Positions 1-10,089 of a DNA stretch of 64,000 bases are shown here, piece after piece. A model generated the notes under the pieces. That model saw nothing but the letters and a program-made list of their open reading frames with translations, was not told the origin of the DNA and did no database searches. The stretch's first letter is position 1. Every line of letters starts with the position of its first letter. Source of the stretch: Chaetoderma sp. LZ-2023a (lineage: Eukaryota > Mollusca > Caudofoveata > Chaetodermatida > Chaetodermatidae); contig CM067359.1 of assembly GCA_034401795.1 (NCBI GenBank), positions 143,908,233-143,972,232 on the forward strand, in the 5' to 3' direction. A program made the position numbers and the translations under genes.

Positions 1-990
1 TCAGCGTTGGACAAAACTAATAATTGATAGTAAGGCGCAAGGCTGATTATGACGTCATAACTTAAAAAATAAGAAGTTAAATCGATCCGAAACAAAACCT
101 CCAGGTGTAAGGACGAATTGTAATCATATCCAGAACATTCTAACTAGACCGGATAGTTAATACAGACTATACAAACATCAGATAAACAATGATAAATGGC
201 AGTAAGATTTTATGAATATTGTCAAATATAATTGAAATGCCTCATATCATAACTAGAGTACCTGAGTCTTTAGCATAGACAAACCATCTGATCTGATGAA
301 CCGGACGCTCCACCAACCTTATGACCTCTTAACTCTCTCCACCTTAGGGGGAAGGAAGTGGATCAAGAGGGCAAAGTGAGAAGACCTTCATCCGAGGCCT
401 CCAACTCACTGGGAAAAGATTTTTGGTTAGATAACCTTACAATGTTAGTAGGAAATGGAACCTTGGTGGAGAGAAAAACAAACTCTCTGAAGATGTGATG
501 TCCTAACACTCCTAACATAAACACAAAGAGAGATTAGTATTTCATAGCGCCATTTCGAAATAAACTAGTTATTTTAGGTGCTTATCATGATAAACGTGAG
601 TCCCGGAAACACATTACACCGGGAAAAACTCGCTAAATTATAATAGAAGTCACCTGATGGCTAGGTCCTGGGCTCTCCTCTGGAGTAGTAACACGTTCTG
701 CCATATTAATCCAGGAGAAATAGAACTTCTACACAGCCAAAACTTTCGGAAATTAAGGAAAAGCCTATGAGCATAGAAAACATGAGTTGTCTCTCAGCCA
801 ATAAATTAGCAAAGAGGAAGTGCTAGTCTGCGCATGCGCGGTGGTGGGGCTGGCATCCGCCGGACTGCACTCTGACTCCCTGCCCAGTAGGGGCACCTAA
901 CTGTTTTTATTCTGAGTGTTTATTGAGTGAAAGCCGATATTTAGCGATATCAAAGAGTATTAGGGAGGTAAGTATACTCTTGAAGTGAAA
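1..990 (-). mobile_element. DIRS copy e1 (family A), left end only; rest lies outside the window
   Basis: Read on the minus strand this is the left ITR, short first gag exon and most of the 5' intron of a DIRS retrotransposon. It aligns by eye, block after block, with 52741-53729 of e6: the 'gattatgacgtcat' block, the 'ctccaactcactg' block, the 'ggaaatggaacc' block, the gag exon, the CCAAT-ETS-NRF1 cluster and the terminal 'gggaggtaagtatactc'. The outer terminus is at about 990. The body of the element would lie to the left of base 1, so nothing can be said about its coding capacity. Confidence 0.85.
654..704 (-). CDS. gag exon 1 of e1 (17 codons)
   Basis: On the minus strand an ATG at 704 opens 17 codons, MAERVTTPEESPGPSHQ, ending CAG at 654 and followed directly by GTGACT, a good splice donor. 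The same 51-nt length, the same PEExPGP core and the same CAG/GT junction recur at 1051-1101 and 24746-24796, and in altered form at 53396-53446. Exon 2 would lie left of the window. The role is inferred to be the N terminus of the gag-like protein; no database family is recognised. Confidence 0.6.
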
Positions 991-994
991 AACC

Positions 995-1371
995 TGAGTC
1001 CCGGAAACACATTACAACGGAACAAAACTCGCTAGTGTAGTTGAAATCACCTGATAATTCGGTCCTGGGCCCTCCTCTGGAGATGCAGCACGCTCAGACA
1101 TGATTTCAGGTAATTAGACACTTGAATTTTCTATTTTAGATTGAAAAGTCAGCAGAAACTTTTAAAGCCAAAAGTCGCGTGTAGACTCTCTGCCAATAAA
1201 TTAGCAAAGATGAAGTACTAGTCTGCGCATGCGCGGTGGTTGGGGCTACTCTCATCTGACTACCTGCCCAGTAGGGGCACCTATCTTTTTTAACCTGAGT
1301 TTTTATTGAATGAAAGCCGATATTTAGCAATATCAGAGTATGAGGGAGGTAAGTATACCCTTGAAGTGAAA
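995..1371 (-). mobile_element. Second family A left terminus, directly abutting e1
   Basis: This repeats the outer part of e1 (597-990), with its own gag exon, CCAAT motif, TGCGCATGCGC palindrome (1224-1234) and 'gggaggtaagtat' terminus. It begins abruptly at 'gagtcccgg', exactly where e1 ends ('gaagtgaaa'). The simplest reading is that e1 inserted into the 5' region of an older same-strand copy, whose remainder would lie beyond the left edge. Unequal recombination between ITRs is an alternative. Confidence 0.75.
1051..1101 (-). CDS. gag exon 1 of the second left terminus (17 codons)
   Basis: ATG at 1101, 17 codons reading MSERAASPEEGPGPNYQ, ending CAG at 1051 and followed by a GTGATT donor. 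Length, PEExPGP core and splice junction match the exons at 654-704 and 24746-24796, although flanking bases have diverged. The copy has no downstream gag attached inside the window, so it is a stranded exon. Confidence 0.55.
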
Positions 1372-1388
1372 TTACTATTTAATAAAGG

Positions 1389-1482
1389 TTCTGTTGAATA
1401 TTTTGAAAATCACTGACACTGTTGCTGCCATAGGCAGAAAGAGCATCCAGACAAATTAGTTTCGAAATATTCAACAGGTTAA
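1389..1482. repeat. Palindromic hairpin repeat, type 1
   Basis: The arms 'ctgttgaatattttgaaa' and 'tttcgaaatattcaacag' are inverted around a 'gttgctgccatagg' loop. The same arms and loop recur at 2375-2465, 2885-2957, 6310-6415, 54305-54392 and 54598-54680, with single arms at 2010-2045, 39200-39235, 39593-39640 and 54720-54750. This is the structure of a short MITE-like element; no transposase is present. Confidence 0.7.
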
Positions 1483-1819
1483 CTGTATGGTTACCTTGAT
1501 ATCAGGATTCTGGGAATTAAGATTTCAATCGATCTCAACACGGGCAAAGCGTGAGCAGAGATTAAAGAGAAATGAGCGGGGTGAAGCTAGAACTGGATCA
1601 CTCTATTCATGTGATAGTTGGTGTGTGGATAATTCATTAAGTATGGTGGCCCTTTACCATTAACCCTTTCACTGATGAATTCCCCATATCTGATTTTTAA
1701 GGCAATCAACCAACCTGTATATTTTGAAATTAATTTAACTGGAAGCTATTGCTGCAGCTTCTGCCTTAAGGCAGCAACATCTTCCTGACAAATATTTATA
1801 TTGAAATCAGCCCAGTGGT

Positions 1820-1918
1820 TCATTAAAAGAAAAAGTTGACGGACACAGAACGCAGGACACCGGACGGACGGTCGCCATGGCATAAGCTCACTTGGCCATT
1901 CTGGCCAGGTGAGTTAAA
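1820..1918. repeat. Interspersed repeat tail with GGCCAGGTGAG end
   Basis: It contains 'gacggacggtcgccatgg' followed by 'gctcacttggcc' and 'ggccaggtgag'. Reverse-complement relatives are at 27065-27170, and another copy is at 30600-30690, which is interrupted by e4. It is a dispersed host repeat with no coding potential seen. Confidence 0.55.
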
Positions 1919-2120
1919 AATTACATAGCGCCATCAGAATAATCGAAAATTCTGTCAGCAAAATGTGTGAATTGTCTGTCTGAAGAATGAATTACCAAAT
2001 CAATAAACATTAGTTTCAAAATATTCAATTCAACAGCTTACCTGTATTGTTACTTGGAAATATAGTTTCTGGGAATTCAGGTTTCGAAGGGGGGGGGGGG
2101 GGAAGAATCCATCCACTTAC

Positions 2121-2243
2121 CTTATTAATTTTGGTCCAATCACCGCCTGGTGGTCGATAATGTATGTAGAAACCATAGCGCCGGTAACTTGGAATAGCTT
2201 TGTACACAATGCCTGTTATGTAGACCGGACGAACAAAATTCAC
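2121..2243 (-). CDS. Host exon, discoidin (F5/8 type C)-like segment
   Basis: The minus strand shows a complete internal exon: acceptor 'tattttgcag' ending at 2244, 41 codons with no stop, and donor AAG/GTAAGTGG at 2121/2120. Both junctions are phase 0. The peptide begins VNFVRPVYITGIVYKA and continues with a Y-x-F-x-I-x-Y pattern and PPGGDWTK. This resembles the strand-rich core of discoidin domains, where a '-RPVYITGV-' strand is followed by a 'Y-S-x-D-G-x-x-W' turn. Such domains bind glycans or lipids in secreted or membrane proteins. A G14 tract (about 2088-2101) sits 20 bases into the downstream intron. No neighbouring exon was found in the window, so the gene must be long-introned or broken. 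The splice structure is seen; the family is inferred. Confidence 0.6.
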
Positions 2244-2374
2244 CTGCAAAATATAATGGATGAATCCACTCTTAGGTATACCCAACCCATCTCCAGAAAA
2301 GCTCCGCCCACGCTTCGCCTGTGTTGCAAATCAATCGAACCCTGAACTCCCTGACTCTCAATATTCAGAAAACT

Positions 2375-2465
2375 ATACAGGTGTAAGCTGTTGAATATTT
2401 TGTAACTAATTTGTCTGGGTGCAAACAGTGCCCAGTCAAGTTAGTTTCAAAACAGCCAACAGAAT
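2375..2465. repeat. Palindromic hairpin repeat, type 1
   Basis: A 'aagctgttgaatattttg' arm and a 'caagttagtttcaaaac' arm face each other, as at 1389-1482, here with a 'ggtgcaaacagtgccc' loop. The outer 'tatacaggtgtaagctg' contains a donor-like sequence, as in other copies. Confidence 0.6.
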
Positions 2466-3029
2466 AATAATAAAGAAATATTAGTTACCAAGTTAAATAT
2501 GAGACATACAAATCGTACAACTGATAGACTTAAAAGTTTGTGACACACTTAGCTATGGCATTCATTATATAGAACTTTGATTGTGATGTCAGGCTACATG
2601 TGACATAATTGATTATGACATCATATACATGATCGACAGATTGGATTCATCAATAAAAGGATGCTAATCTCATCTCAAATGTTATACTGCACCGATAGAT
2701 TATGGTTTATAGATTCCATTGAACTCATATCCCGTCATATTCCCTTATCTGTATAACAATTATCTGCTTTGTAATATCGCGTAAATGTTGAACTGTGATC
2801 GCCACCATTTTGTCTCCTCAAGCGAGTGTGTGATGTCATGTAAATGCCAATGCATTAGATTTCTTATTACGTAACACTCATCTCGTTAAATATTTTTAAA
2901 ACTAACTATGGCAGCAACAACTTCCAGTCAAATCAGTTCCAAAATACTCAACAGCGTACCTGTATGATTATTTATACCACATTGACAAACTATAACTGGC
3001 ACCTCAATGACCGAGCGTATATCCCGAGG
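2466..3029. other. AT-rich host DNA, no gene seen
   Basis: No open frame, RNA gene or splice-bounded exon was recognised. A degenerate half of a type 1 hairpin ('ccagtcaaatcag') lies at about 2885-2957. Confidence 0.5.
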
Positions 3030-4600
3030 CACATGCTAGGCTTTTTCTGATTGGTTGAAAATTAAATCATGACAGCCATCATAGGCTGTAGAAATGTAGC
3101 AACATTTAGCTACTAAAGCCTGGATATCTTTTCTTAGCAGCATGATAACAAGAGCCATCAGAAGATGGCATATCACCCCGGATCCAAACATTTCAGATAA
3201 ACAACCATCGTAGCTAAACTGTAGGAGTTGTGACATCTTGAAATGATTGCCAAAGATGGACGGACCGACAGACTGACACACATACATTCTATACAGATGC
3301 ATGGATGTACAGGCATACAGATAGCACATGCACATCGTCAAGTGGTAATGAGAATCCTTACTAAGTTTCAATAGAATCACAGCTAAATTGTAGGAGTTGT
3401 GTTGACAAGAAATGATTGGTACTGCAGTTTATGTATCGGCTTAAAGGTATTTAAAGGGAGATAACGCTGTAATGAATAATTTTCTGGCCGCGAAAAAAAC
3501 ACATGCACATCTTCGGATGGTAATGACTAGATTCACCATGTTTCAAAAGAATTGTAACTAAACTGTAGGAGTAGCATTGACAAGGATGGATCGACAGACG
3601 AAAATACATTTTGGACAGATGGATGGATGCACAAGTATACGGATAGCACATGCACATCTTCATGTCGTAATGATAACTAGTTTCAAAAGAATCGCAGTTA
3701 AACTGTAGGAGGAGTTGCATTGACAAATTATTGGCAATGCAGTTTATGTATCGGCTTTAAGATATTTAAAGGGTGATAACTCTGTAATGAATAATTTTTT
3801 AGCCGTGAAAAAAGCACATGCACATCTGCACATGATACTGATAATGTGGACAAAATTTAAAGTTAATCCATTGAGACCTTTAAGAGGAGTTGCGGTGACA
3901 AGAAATGATTGTCAGAGATGGATGAACTGACAGAGGGACATACATACATTTTGGACAGACGGATAGACGTACAGGTATACGGATAACACATGATACTGAT
4001 AATGTGGACAAAATTTAAAGTAAATCCATTGAGACCTCTACGAGTTGCGTTGACAAGAAATGATTGTCAGAGATGGATGGACTGACACACAGACATAGAT
4101 ACATTTTGGACAGACGGATGGACGTACAGGTATACGGATAACACATGCACACCCACACGTGGTAACGATAACATGTACCAATTTTCAAAAGAATCGGAGC
4201 TAAACTGTAGGAGTTGCGTTGACAAGAAATGATTGGCAATGCAGTTTATGTATCGGCTTTAAGATATTTAAAGGGGGATAATTGTAATGAACAATTTTTC
4301 GGTCGCGAAAAACGCACATGCACATCTGCACACGATACTGATAATGTCGACAAAATCTTAAGTGAATCCATTAAGACCTCTAAGAGAAGTTGCGTTGACA
4401 AGAAATGATTGGCAATGCAGTTTATGTATCGGCTTTAAGATATATAAAGGGGGATAACTCTGTAATGAACAATTTTTGGATGTGAAAAAAGCACATGTAC
4501 AACCGCACATGATACTGATAATGTGAACAAAATTTTAAGTTAATCCATTGAGACCTCTAGGAGTTGCGTTGACAAAACGGGGACAGACGGATGGCCGGAG
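3030..4600. repeat. Degenerate tandem repeat array
   Basis: Blocks recur irregularly: 'tgacaagaaatgattggcaatgcag', 'tatcggctttaagatattta', 'gcacatgcacatctgcac' and 'ttttggacagacggatgg' occur at roughly 3400, 3725, 3905, 4050, 4225 and 4400. Small open frames here (Cys/Met/Tyr/His-rich) are translations of the repeat, not genes. A reverse-complement relative lies at 38268-38640. The array ends at a C15 tract (about 4611-4625). Confidence 0.7.
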
Positions 4601-5835
4601 ATGCTGATCGCCCCCCCCCCCCCCCTTATGCACACAAATCAGCAATATGGATAGGTATGCATGCCAAGTTTTTTACTCATATAAAAGGAAAAGGACCCAT
4701 AGCACTCACCCTAGCTGGGTCCTGACCCAGCAAAAAATTAGTAATCATTAAATGAAAATTTGTAAACAAATACAAATTGAATTAATTTAATATTTTTAAT
4801 TCACGAAAAAAATGTATTCTGACACATAATTGTACAATCCTGCAAAGTTCCCTGAAATTTATGTACGCAGTCGATCTCAAATTTATTTGTATCCCGGTCA
4901 TGATCGAAATTTGCAGACTAGAACGTCTCGCGGAATTCTCAGAAATCACAAGATTTTGTGTTTATTGTTCTATTATGGAGTACGCCGGCAATCAAATTTT
5001 AACTTTCCATTCTCTTTTCATGTCACTAAATAACAAAAAGGTTGAATACTCTGTACTTAAAGATGGAACAAAGGTGGAGACTAACCATCCTACAATACTC
5101 TCAAACCTACAGATGAATTAGGATAGACTCAGTTTTAGTTTCTGGTTAGAACAAGAGTATGGATTGCAATTTGACTCGTGAAGCTGAAATTTACAATGAG
5201 TTTTGTTTCCTTGTCAGGCCACAATCCGTAAGTTAGTATTAATCAGACAAGTTAGCACTGTCAAATCAAACTCTGGGGCGATAATTTGATATTTCTAATG
5301 CACGCGAAATATAGAAAATTTCACGTGTATTGTTGTCATCTGCTATAGATGAATATACCACCAAGAAATTGAAGCATGTGGGATAGCAGAATGAGTGACT
5401 CACTGTCTGTGTCACTCCATAGAAAACACATTAAATACCTCAGGGACCATTCACCTAGTTACCCTCCCCGAGTCCCTGGGACTCGTTCATTACAAACCTA
5501 TCAGTCACTGAAAATGTCTTTGAAAAATTGTAATTTGTATAGTTGGACAAATGTATGGATGTTTTAACATTTCTGCTATGTAAAAAAAGAATAAATTTCA
5601 CCCAGGAGGTTTACAGGAAACGAAACTATTTTTTATTTGGCCTAAACATGTCATTGTATGTCAGATTGTGCATGTACTCATCTATGGAAATATATTTTAT
5701 GCTAGATCGCGATTACGTATATGACACACACACACACCCAAGCCCCAAGCTTTAAAAAATTGTACATTTGTTAGCTAAGGATATTGAAAGCCAGACACTG
5801 ACTATTCTGATGTTATGCAAGTGGTTGTGGCATTG
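4601..5835. other. Host DNA, no supported gene
   Basis: Short frames of 60-86 codons exist at 4830-5121, 5376-5567 and 5543-5755. None has a recognisable domain, splice context or codon bias. A 'ctgggtcctgacccag' palindrome lies near 4713-4732. Confidence 0.4.
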
Positions 5836-5975
5836 CAGTATTTTGGCATTGGCAGGGAGTCGAACACACAAACGGCGAGAGCACCTAGCATCATAGCTTC
5901 CATGGTGGAAGCGTTTGTGGGCTATGATGCTAGACGCTCTCGCCGGTTGCGAGTTCAATTCCCTGTCAATGATTA
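5836..5975. repeat. Head-to-head pair of tRNA-like half sequences
   Basis: On the plus strand 'gatgctagacgctctcgccgg' precedes 'gcgagttcaattccc', which resembles a tRNA T-arm/B-box. On the minus strand the same order appears as 'gatgctaggtgctctcgccg' then 'gtgttcgactccctg'. The two copies are inverted around 'cttccatggtggaag'. No full cloverleaf (no clear D-arm or acceptor pairing) was found, so this is better read as an inverted tRNA-derived SINE fragment than as tRNA genes. Confidence 0.4.
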
Positions 5976-6299
5976 ATCCGAGAATTTCGTAAAATTGTGG
6001 CTGCCTTCGACAGCAATGACTGCCACTCATATCTTCAGAAAGTGTTCCTACAATGAATGCCCAGCTGATTATTTTGAAATTGTTGCATTGATTTTCCGTG
6101 AAATTGTTTTCTAAATGTTAGCTAGCAACCCTTGCATTTCCTTATTATTATTTCATGACCATTTGAAGGAAAGTTGCTACTGCTATAGACAGTGTGGACC
6201 TTTCCACTTTTAGCTATGCCCCGCCCATTTCAATCTAAGCTCCACCCACGCCACGTCTGTGTTGATATCGATCGATCTTTGAACTCCATGAGTATCAAT

Positions 6300-6415
6300 T
6301 TCCAGAAAACTATACAGCTAACCTATTGAATATTTTGGAAATAATTTGACTGACCACTCTTGCAGCTATGGCAGCAACAGCATCCAGTCAAATTAGTTTC
6401 AAACTATTTAACAGC
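6300..6415. repeat. Palindromic hairpin repeat, type 1
   Basis: Arms 'ctattgaatattttgg' and 'ttagtttcaaactatttaacag' surround 'gcagctatggcagcaacagc'. Same family as 1389-1482, more diverged. Confidence 0.55.
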
Positions 6416-6744
6416 ATGTTTATTAAATAGTAGACATACAATTCGTATGTGTCAGATTATTAAGAGTTAGACGAGCCAAATAGAATCATTTATGACGTAC
6501 TGATTATGACATCATCCTACACGTCACTTAGTTGGCTATGACATCATATGATGTCATATGATCGATGGATAAACTTGGAAAGGTCCATAGTTATAAAATA
6601 TCTAGCGAAACGCCTCTACTAAAGGAAATACACAATTAGAATCGAACTATTCTAATTATTATGCGCTATTGAGGCAGTTCTACTCACAGTATAATGGTTA
6701 TCATTATCATTACAGGAATGGTTTGCCCAACAGGGAGAACAATT

Positions 6745-7490
6745 GTGTCCCAAACAAGAGGCCCAAGGGGCTTGTATCGCTCACCTGGAACATAGACATT
6801 TCAGCCAGGTTTGGGCCAGAATTGCAATAAGAACTAGGTCATCCAAGATGGCTGCCACACAAATTGACCCATCAGGTTCTCTTGAACAAACTTGGTTCAG
6901 CTCTTGCCCTAGATGGTATTTCATGAGTTTTGAATCAATAACCCAAGCAATTTCAGACGTTTCGAAAAATCAGCTAAAATATAAGATGGCCACTGGCCAA
7001 ATTGGCCGATCGGCTTCCTTTGAAAAACTTTTATCACTATACCATTAGGGATGCTTCATATCAAATATAATTCAAAATCCATCAAATAAAAAAATCCAAT
7101 ATGGCTGCCAAAAACGCTACATATTAATTGGCCTATGGCGGTCAAGTTTTTTGACATATCAACTTCTCTTGAACAGCCTTTAATGGCACTTAGTCCATAA
7201 TCATAACTCAAAAATTTTGGCCAGAACCATTCAGCAGTTCTGGAAAAAATCCAAGATGGTCACTGAACCATTCAGTCAATCAACTTCCCTTGAACAAACT
7301 TGTTTCAACTCTTGCCCGATATGCTATTTCATGCGTTTTGAATTAATTACCTGGTGGTTTCGGAGATTTTTTAAAGACATTTCTAAAAATCAGCCAAAAT
7401 CCTAGATGGCCACTGGCCAAATTGGCCGATCGGCTTCGTTTGAACAACCTTGTATTTCTATGCCCTAAGAATGCTTCCTGTCAAATATAA
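6745..7490. repeat. Interspersed 'caagatggc' repeat, copy 1
   Basis: It starts with 'aacaagaggcccaagggg' and 'cgctcacctgga', then holds repeated 'aagatggccactggccaa' and 'gaacaaacttg' modules with a loose period near 120-200 bp. An inverted copy occupies 27400-27955, and a further related array is at 62330-63010. Frames of 62-101 codons inside are repeat translations. Confidence 0.7.
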
Positions 7491-7639
7491 TTGAAATCAG
7501 TTAATAAAGTTCTACGTATTGAGAACAATAGTCTGGTTCTCAAAAGCCTGATGCTTGATTACGTTTTTGTGTAATCCTGAAAGTCTGAATGGTCTGGGCT
7601 TGTTTTGTGAGGCCCCTTTTATACCCTTTTTGGAGGCCA

Positions 7640-9248
7640 GGGGCAAGTTTCACAAAGGTGCGTAAGTACGATATTGGATGTAAATATGGCGTAAGTACGG
7701 TAGGGGGCGTAAATCAGGTTTCACAAAAAGCGCGTAACTTACGCGGGGGCATAAATATGGTCGTAACTTACGCGTGCTGAGACCCACGCGTAAGTTAGAC
7801 GAAAACGTCTAACTCAGAACATCACGTTCAGAATCTCCTTTTCCAGCGTACACGGCGAGTATTTGCGAGGCTAATTAGGTCAACATTTAGATCGGGAACA
7901 CGTGGCCCTGCCATTTTTATCACATTGTACATCTTTCCTATTCGCCAGATTTTGTCATATTACGTCCAAAATTAGGGTTTCAGTGTATGGTCACCTCCTT
8001 TCCTATGTAAATTTTTTTAGCTAAATAGTTTCCAAAAATTTGATCTGGCTTTTTTCTGAATCACGGCTAATGTTGGATATCTGCTTTCACAATAAAATTC
8101 TTTGTTATGTTAAAATTTGACTCAAATCTGATTAGTTTTTATGGGGAGCACGTAAACAGACCGACAAACACACGCATGCACACAGATGGTATTGTTTACT
8201 TCAGGAAATCACTTGACATTATCTATACAGTTAGTCTTGACCACCCTGGTTTTATGTGGAGGTTGGGATGTGATGGAGTGGGTGTTGCCACCCAGTGGTA
8301 TGCGAAACACCACCCCCCCCACCCCTCATTGGTGAAATGGTTATCTATCTCAGTCCTGCTTTCTTGAGGTGATGTTATTTCAATCAATGAAACACTGGTA
8401 GAGCTATACAAGCAAACCTGTCTATAACGGTCACTGTATGGACCATCAAAATATAGTCACTAAGATAGGTGGTCGCTAATTGCAGCTCACCGGCTGTGAG
8501 GTTTTAGGTGCATGCATGGCATGTGATCGTGTTTTCCTAACAGTAAGACTCAACTCTTATGGATAGTCATCAATTCGTCCCAAAAGCGAGTAAGCATCGT
8601 AGACGTGTATGTCCGCTCTAGACAGGTTTGTCTGCATTTCCGAGAAATAGCCCTCTGCCGTTTTAGAGCGTGTTGACTCATAGGCGCCTTCAGCCTGACC
8701 TACTTCTATGCCACTCTCTGTAATAAGAGAAGTACGACGTCGCGCTAAAAATACCTATGCCGTGACCTCATTTGGTGTTTTCTTTCTTAGTTGGTAAACA
8801 CATTAGAAAAATCAATGTTAAGAAAATTACTATTTATAGGATTTGTTCAAACATGATTATGTCGACAACGTTTATCAAAATAAAACACGAAATTAGGTAA
8901 CGCTTACCAAGTTTAATGTAGCAGCGAATGTTGAATTGTCGTCTCGCTGCCGTTAAAATATGCAATTGTACTTTCTATATGGTTCATGCTAAAAGTTATT
9001 TGTACTGATTGACCCCGTACTACAATTAACAACTGACAGCTGTCACATTGCAGTCAGCGGGATCATGTCATAAGCGGCGACGATTCTCGCCTTAACGAAC
9101 TAGAGAGCTCCGCGTCTAATTTACGCGTTTTATTATTTAGGCGTTTATTTACGACCCCATTCGTGAAACTGACGTAGATGCGGGACATAAAGTATAGCGT
9201 CTAAGTTAGATGGGGGCGTAACTTACGCACCTTTGTGAAACTGGCCCC
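7640..9248. mobile_element. Non-autonomous DNA transposon, copy A
   Basis: The ends are inverted repeats: left 'ggggcaagtttcacaaagg' at 7640, right 'cctttgtgaaactggcccc' ending at 9248. Just inside are several 'gcgtaacttacgcg' palindromes, typical of transposase-binding subterminal repeats. About 1.6 kb, with no open frame large enough for a transposase, so it is presumably mobilised in trans. The superfamily is not recognised. A second copy lies at 28104-29637 and a left-end fragment immediately follows. Confidence 0.7.
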
Positions 9249-9249
9249 A

Positions 9250-9508
9250 TCACAAAGGTGCGTAAGTACAATATTGGACGTAAATATGGCGAAAGTACGG
9301 TAGGGGGTGTAAATCGGGTTTCACAAAAAGCGCGTAACTTACGCGGGGGCATAAATATGGTCGTAACTTACGCGTGCTGAGACCCACGCGTAAGTTAGAC
9401 GAAAACATCTAACTCAGAACATCACGTTCAGAATCTCCTTTTCCAGCGTACACGGCGAGTATTCGCGAGAGGCTAATTAGGTCAACATTTAGGTCTGGAA
9501 CACGTGTT
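9250..9508. mobile_element. Left-end fragment of the same DNA transposon
   Basis: Repeats 7655-7910 closely ('gcgtaacttacgcggggg', 'agacccacgcgtaagttag', 'ccagcgtacacggcgag') and diverges at 'gaacacgtg'. It joins the right end of copy A with no spacer, suggesting nested or tandem insertion. Confidence 0.7.
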
Positions 9509-10089
9509 AAAATTAGATCTGTTTATTCATAGCTATTTCTTTTGTGCACTTCGGAACTTCGCACATTTTCCAGAATGCATTGCTATCGACACAAACAGAT
9601 CATCACTGAAAGGTTTGCCGTTACTATATACCGTAATTTAAGCTGCCAAAATGAGTCACCAGTTTTCGAATATCCCTATCGCTGTTCTGATAGAGCTCAT
9701 CTTCTGCCGCGCGTCGCTTCTAATATGTCAAAGCTACATCTTCGATCTAAAAGTACAGGCAATATTTTGTTTGAAATAATCGAGCCATCATCCTCTAAAA
9801 TGACGCTTCAAATCCAGGATTTAATTTAACAATAAAGCCTGTCTATTACGACCACACTATAGGAGCAGAGTAACTGTCAGAATATGAATAGTGAATCAAG
9901 CCAAGGCCCAAGTGTATGCCCTAGGTGACAGATAATAGTTGGCAGATTATTTTGAAAAAAGATTGAGTGTGTTGTTGCTTCCTTAAGTTCTTTACTGTCA
10001 AATTGTTTTCAAAATAATCAGCCAGTTATTTATAGCCATTTTAGCCTTTAGCCTTTGTCATAAATAAAACAAGTTAATTCTCTTTTTCT
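9509..10089. other. Possible interior of a related transposon; no supported gene
   Basis: A 95-codon frame at 9542-9829 begins with GTG and lacks a recognised motif. It may be the interior of a longer relative of the 7640 transposon, since it follows that element's left end. I would not call it a gene. Confidence 0.3.

Noticed and set aside
3036-4239. Several Cys/Met/Tyr-rich minus-strand frames
   Set aside because: They are translations of a degenerate tandem repeat.
5905-5975. Functional tRNA gene
   Set aside because: T-arm-like segment only; no D-arm or acceptor-stem pairing could be drawn.
9542-9829. 95-codon plus-strand frame
   Set aside because: Begins with GTG, no domain, no splice context; follows a transposon end and is probably non-coding.
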